From: Pseudomonadota bacterium
GTDB lineage: Bacteria > Pseudomonadota > Alphaproteobacteria > Rhizobiales > Hyphomicrobiaceae
Assembly: GCA_018242255.1 (NCBI GenBank)
Contig: JAFECH010000004.1
Span: 1-44,134, forward strand
Direction: 5' to 3'
Length of the DNA stretch: 44,134 bases
Under the pieces are notes generated by a model. It saw only the letters and a list, made by a program, of their open reading frames with translations. It ran no database searches and had not been told where the DNA came from. The number at the start of each line of letters is the position of its first letter. Positions within the stretch are counted from its first letter, which is position 1. Below are positions 42,741-44,134 of the stretch, in pieces. Position numbers and translations under genes: made by a program.

Positions 42741-43070
42741 ATGAGCATGGATGATGTTTTCAAGGCGCTCGCCGATCCGGTTCGGCGTCAGTTGCTCGAC
42801 AGCTTGCATCAGCGGAACGGACAAACGCTGGGCGAGCTTTGCGCCGGACATGACATGTCGCGGCAGGCCGTTACCAAGCACCTCGGGATTCTCGAGGAGG
42901 CGAACCTAGTTGCGACACGTAAAGACGGCAGGGAAAAGCTGCACTTTTTGAACCCCCTGCCGATTTTCGAGATTGCCGACCGTTGGATCGAAAAGTTCGA
43001 GCATGGGCGTCTTCGGGCGCTCGATGATTTGAAAAAGAACCTCGAAGGAAAACCCGATGGGAAAAGATAA
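42741..43070 (+). CDS. ArsR family transcriptional regulator
   Basis: A 109-residue winged-helix repressor. The helix-turn-helix runs through LGELCAGHDMSRQAVTKHLGILEEANLV (about 30-57), followed by the wing (ATRKDGREKLHFLN). No metal-binding CxC pair is present in the recognition helix, so it is not a classic arsenic sensor; it belongs to the ArsR group encoded with SRPBCC proteins. The start at 42741 fits a leaderless transcript; ATG 42747 is an alternative. It overlaps the SRPBCC gene by 14 bp and probably binds the palindrome in its own promoter. Confidence 0.92.
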   Translation: MSMDDVFKALADPVRRQLLDSLHQRNGQTLGELCAGHDMSRQAVTKHLGILEEANLVATRKDGREKLHFLNPLPIFEIADRWIEKFEHGRLRALDDLKKNLEGKPDGKR

Positions 43071-43539
43071 GTTCATATACGTCACCTACATCCGCGCCAC
43101 GCCCGAAAAAGTTTGGGAGGCGCTGCTGATGCCGGAGTTCACGAAACAATATTGGTTCGGCGTCACGCTCGATAGCGATTGGAAGAAAGGCTCGCCTTGG
43201 AAAATGGTCTTTTCCGACGGTCGAATCGGCGACGGAGGCGAAGTCCTCGAAATCGAAAAGCCGAGAAGATTGGTGCTTAAATGGCGCAACGAGTTCATTC
43301 CGGAGATAAAAGCCGAAGGTTATTCGACATGCACGATGGAGATCGAGCCGTTCGGCGATGCTACGCGACTTACGGTTTTGCATGAGATTGACAAGTCGGA
43401 ATCGAAGCTGATCACAGCGGTCTCCGGCGGATGGCCAAAAGTCCTTGCGGGTCTCAAGAGCCTGCTCGAAACCGGTGAGGCAATGCCGGGGCTGACCTCG
43501 GTGCCCGGATGCAAATCCCAGGAGGCTGTGAATCAATAA
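43057..43539 (+). CDS. SRPBCC (AHSA1-like) domain protein
   Basis: A 160-residue protein of the START/Bet v1-like fold, AHSA1 branch. YVTYIRATPEKVWEALLMPEFTKQYWFG (about 8-35) is the typical opening, and a long C-terminal helix follows (GGWPKVLAGLKSLLETGE). These proteins have a hydrophobic ligand cavity; ligand unknown. AAGGA lies seven bases before the ATG, inside the end of the arsR gene. The overlap and shared promoter make an operon in which the ArsR protein may respond to the same ligand (inference). Confidence 0.9.
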   Translation: MGKDKFIYVTYIRATPEKVWEALLMPEFTKQYWFGVTLDSDWKKGSPWKMVFSDGRIGDGGEVLEIEKPRRLVLKWRNEFIPEIKAEGYSTCTMEIEPFGDATRLTVLHEIDKSESKLITAVSGGWPKVLAGLKSLLETGEAMPGLTSVPGCKSQEAVNQ

Positions 43540-43567
43540 CTCCGCCGCTGATCTTCTAACTGGTTCC

Positions 43568-43600
43568 GGACCACCGAAAATAAACGCAAATCGGTGGTCC
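43568..43600 (+). terminator. Hairpin after the ArsR/SRPBCC operon
   Basis: GGACCACCGA (43568-43577) and TCGGTGGTCC (43591-43600) form a perfect 10-bp stem with a 13-nt A-rich loop. The bases after it (GCTCTTGACG) are not a T run, so it is probably a weak or factor-assisted terminator; it directly precedes the rnpB promoter. Confidence 0.6.
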
Positions 43601-43604
43601 GCTC

Positions 43605-43634
43605 TTGACGTTTCGCTCCGCAGATCGCTTATCT
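43605..43634 (+). promoter_or_regulatory. Promoter of rnpB
   Basis: TTGACG (43605-43610) and TTATCT (43629-43634) are 18 bp apart and resemble housekeeping sigma boxes. Initiation 5-7 bases later falls at 43639-43641, exactly where the first helix of RNase P RNA begins. Confidence 0.65.
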
Positions 43635-43638
43635 CCCC

Positions 43639-44082
43639 ATACCAGCCGGCCGGACGGCCGCTGCCGATCTTTGTTGTGGCGAAGTGGGCTCTAAAGGCTC
43701 GCAAGCAAGACATTCGGTGGAGGAAAGTCCGGGCTCCCAGAGAACACGGTGGCGGCTAACGGCCGCCGGGGGCGACCCTAGGGAAAGTGCCACAGAGAAC
43801 ATACCGCTCGCCTTCGCTGCTTTGCAGCTTCGGCGCAGTAAGGGTGAAAAGGTGCGGTAAGAGCGCACCGCGCTTCTGGCAACAGAAGTGGCAGGGCAAA
43901 CCCCACCGGGAGCAAGATCAAATAGGGGTGGGCGCGCGGAGCGGGCAACCGCAGACGCAAGGCGCGTTCTCACGCTACCTGCCCGGGTTGATTGCACGAG
44001 GCGCTTGGCGACAGGCGTCCCAGATGAATGGCCGTCGCGGAGGAAACTCCAGACAGAACCCGGCTTACAGGCCGGCTGGTAT
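43639..44082 (+). ncRNA. rnpB: RNase P RNA, class A
   Basis: The catalytic RNA that trims tRNA 5' leaders. Universally conserved stretches are present in order: GGAGGAAAGTCCGGGCTCC (from 43720), ACAGAGAACATACCGC, GTAAGGGTGAAAAGGTGCGG, AAACCCCACCGGGAGCAAGA, ATAGGGGTGGGC, CAGATGAATGGCCGTC and ACAGAACCCGGCTTACAGG. The ends are set by helix P1: 43639-43651 is perfectly complementary to 44070-44082 over 13 bp. Seven T residues (44082-44088) follow, giving a terminator. Length is about 444 nt, within the range for the group. Confidence 0.96.
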
Positions 44083-44134
44083 TTTTTTCCGGTCTTGCCT
44101 GCTTCTCCCTTCCCGTGCCCGCGGATTTCGTGCG

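Noticed and set aside
1-44134. tRNA genes, CRISPR arrays, insertion sequences and prophage
   Set aside because: I found no GTTCGA-type T-loop with matching arms, no regular spaced repeats, and no transposase, integrase or phage structural protein in any convincing frame.

Overview
The window looks like chromosomal DNA of an alphaproteobacterium of the Hyphomicrobiales (Rhizobiales), possibly Hyphomicrobium or a close relative. This rests on the moderately high G+C content, a class A RNase P RNA of alphaproteobacterial look, a perfect CtrA-type site (TTAA-N7-TTAAC), and families common in that order: FYDLN-acid protein, DUF2852 proteins, a CHCC zinc-finger protein and glutaryl-CoA dehydrogenase paired with a class III CoA-transferase. 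The genus is inference. I saw no phage genes, transposases, CRISPR array or tRNA.

Layout. 1-3.4 kb: a terminator from an upstream gene, a helix-turn-helix/Clp-N-domain gene pair behind two near-identical palindromes, a nitroreductase-like gene, and an orphan hairpin-terminator that may end a small RNA. 3.4-5.7 kb: a hybrid histidine kinase followed by a HlyIII-type membrane protein. 5.7-7.5 kb: six small minus-strand genes, one of only 46 codons. 8-16 kb: pncB, an exported alpha/beta hydrolase, a CDF metal transporter, and a proteostasis block (Hsp20, Lon, a release-factor-like small protein). 15-18.5 kb: small exported proteins, including two of three Cys-rich paralogues, and a CreA protein. 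18-25 kb: an FdhF/YdeP-type molybdopterin oxidoreductase, an OpgD/OpgG-type glucan protein and a GAF-GGDEF-EAL protein.

25-32 kb: lysine/glutarate catabolism genes (gcdH and CoA-transferase), a class I glutamine amidotransferase-like hydrolase, MarC, an operon of CHCC zinc finger, FAD monooxygenase and Nudix hydrolase, and a second alpha/beta hydrolase. 32-40 kb is mostly cell-envelope: an extensin-like protein behind the CtrA site, a TetR regulator, a zinc ribbon, two DUF2852-like membrane proteins, a DjlA-like co-chaperone overlapping an AmpD-like amidase, an EptA-type phosphoethanolamine transferase, a secreted pentapeptide-repeat protein and the third Cys-rich paralogue. 40-44 kb: a single-chain ethanolamine ammonia-lyase in which EutB and EutC are fused, an ArsR/SRPBCC pair behind a promoter with the operator inside its spacer, and rnpB.

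How they fit together: most genes are housekeeping, stress or envelope functions in short operons of two or three genes. The least ordinary items are the EutBC fusion, the dispersed exported Cys-rich family (one member with a histone-H1-like tail), the HTH/Clp-N pair with twin operators, the small-gene cluster and the candidate small RNA.
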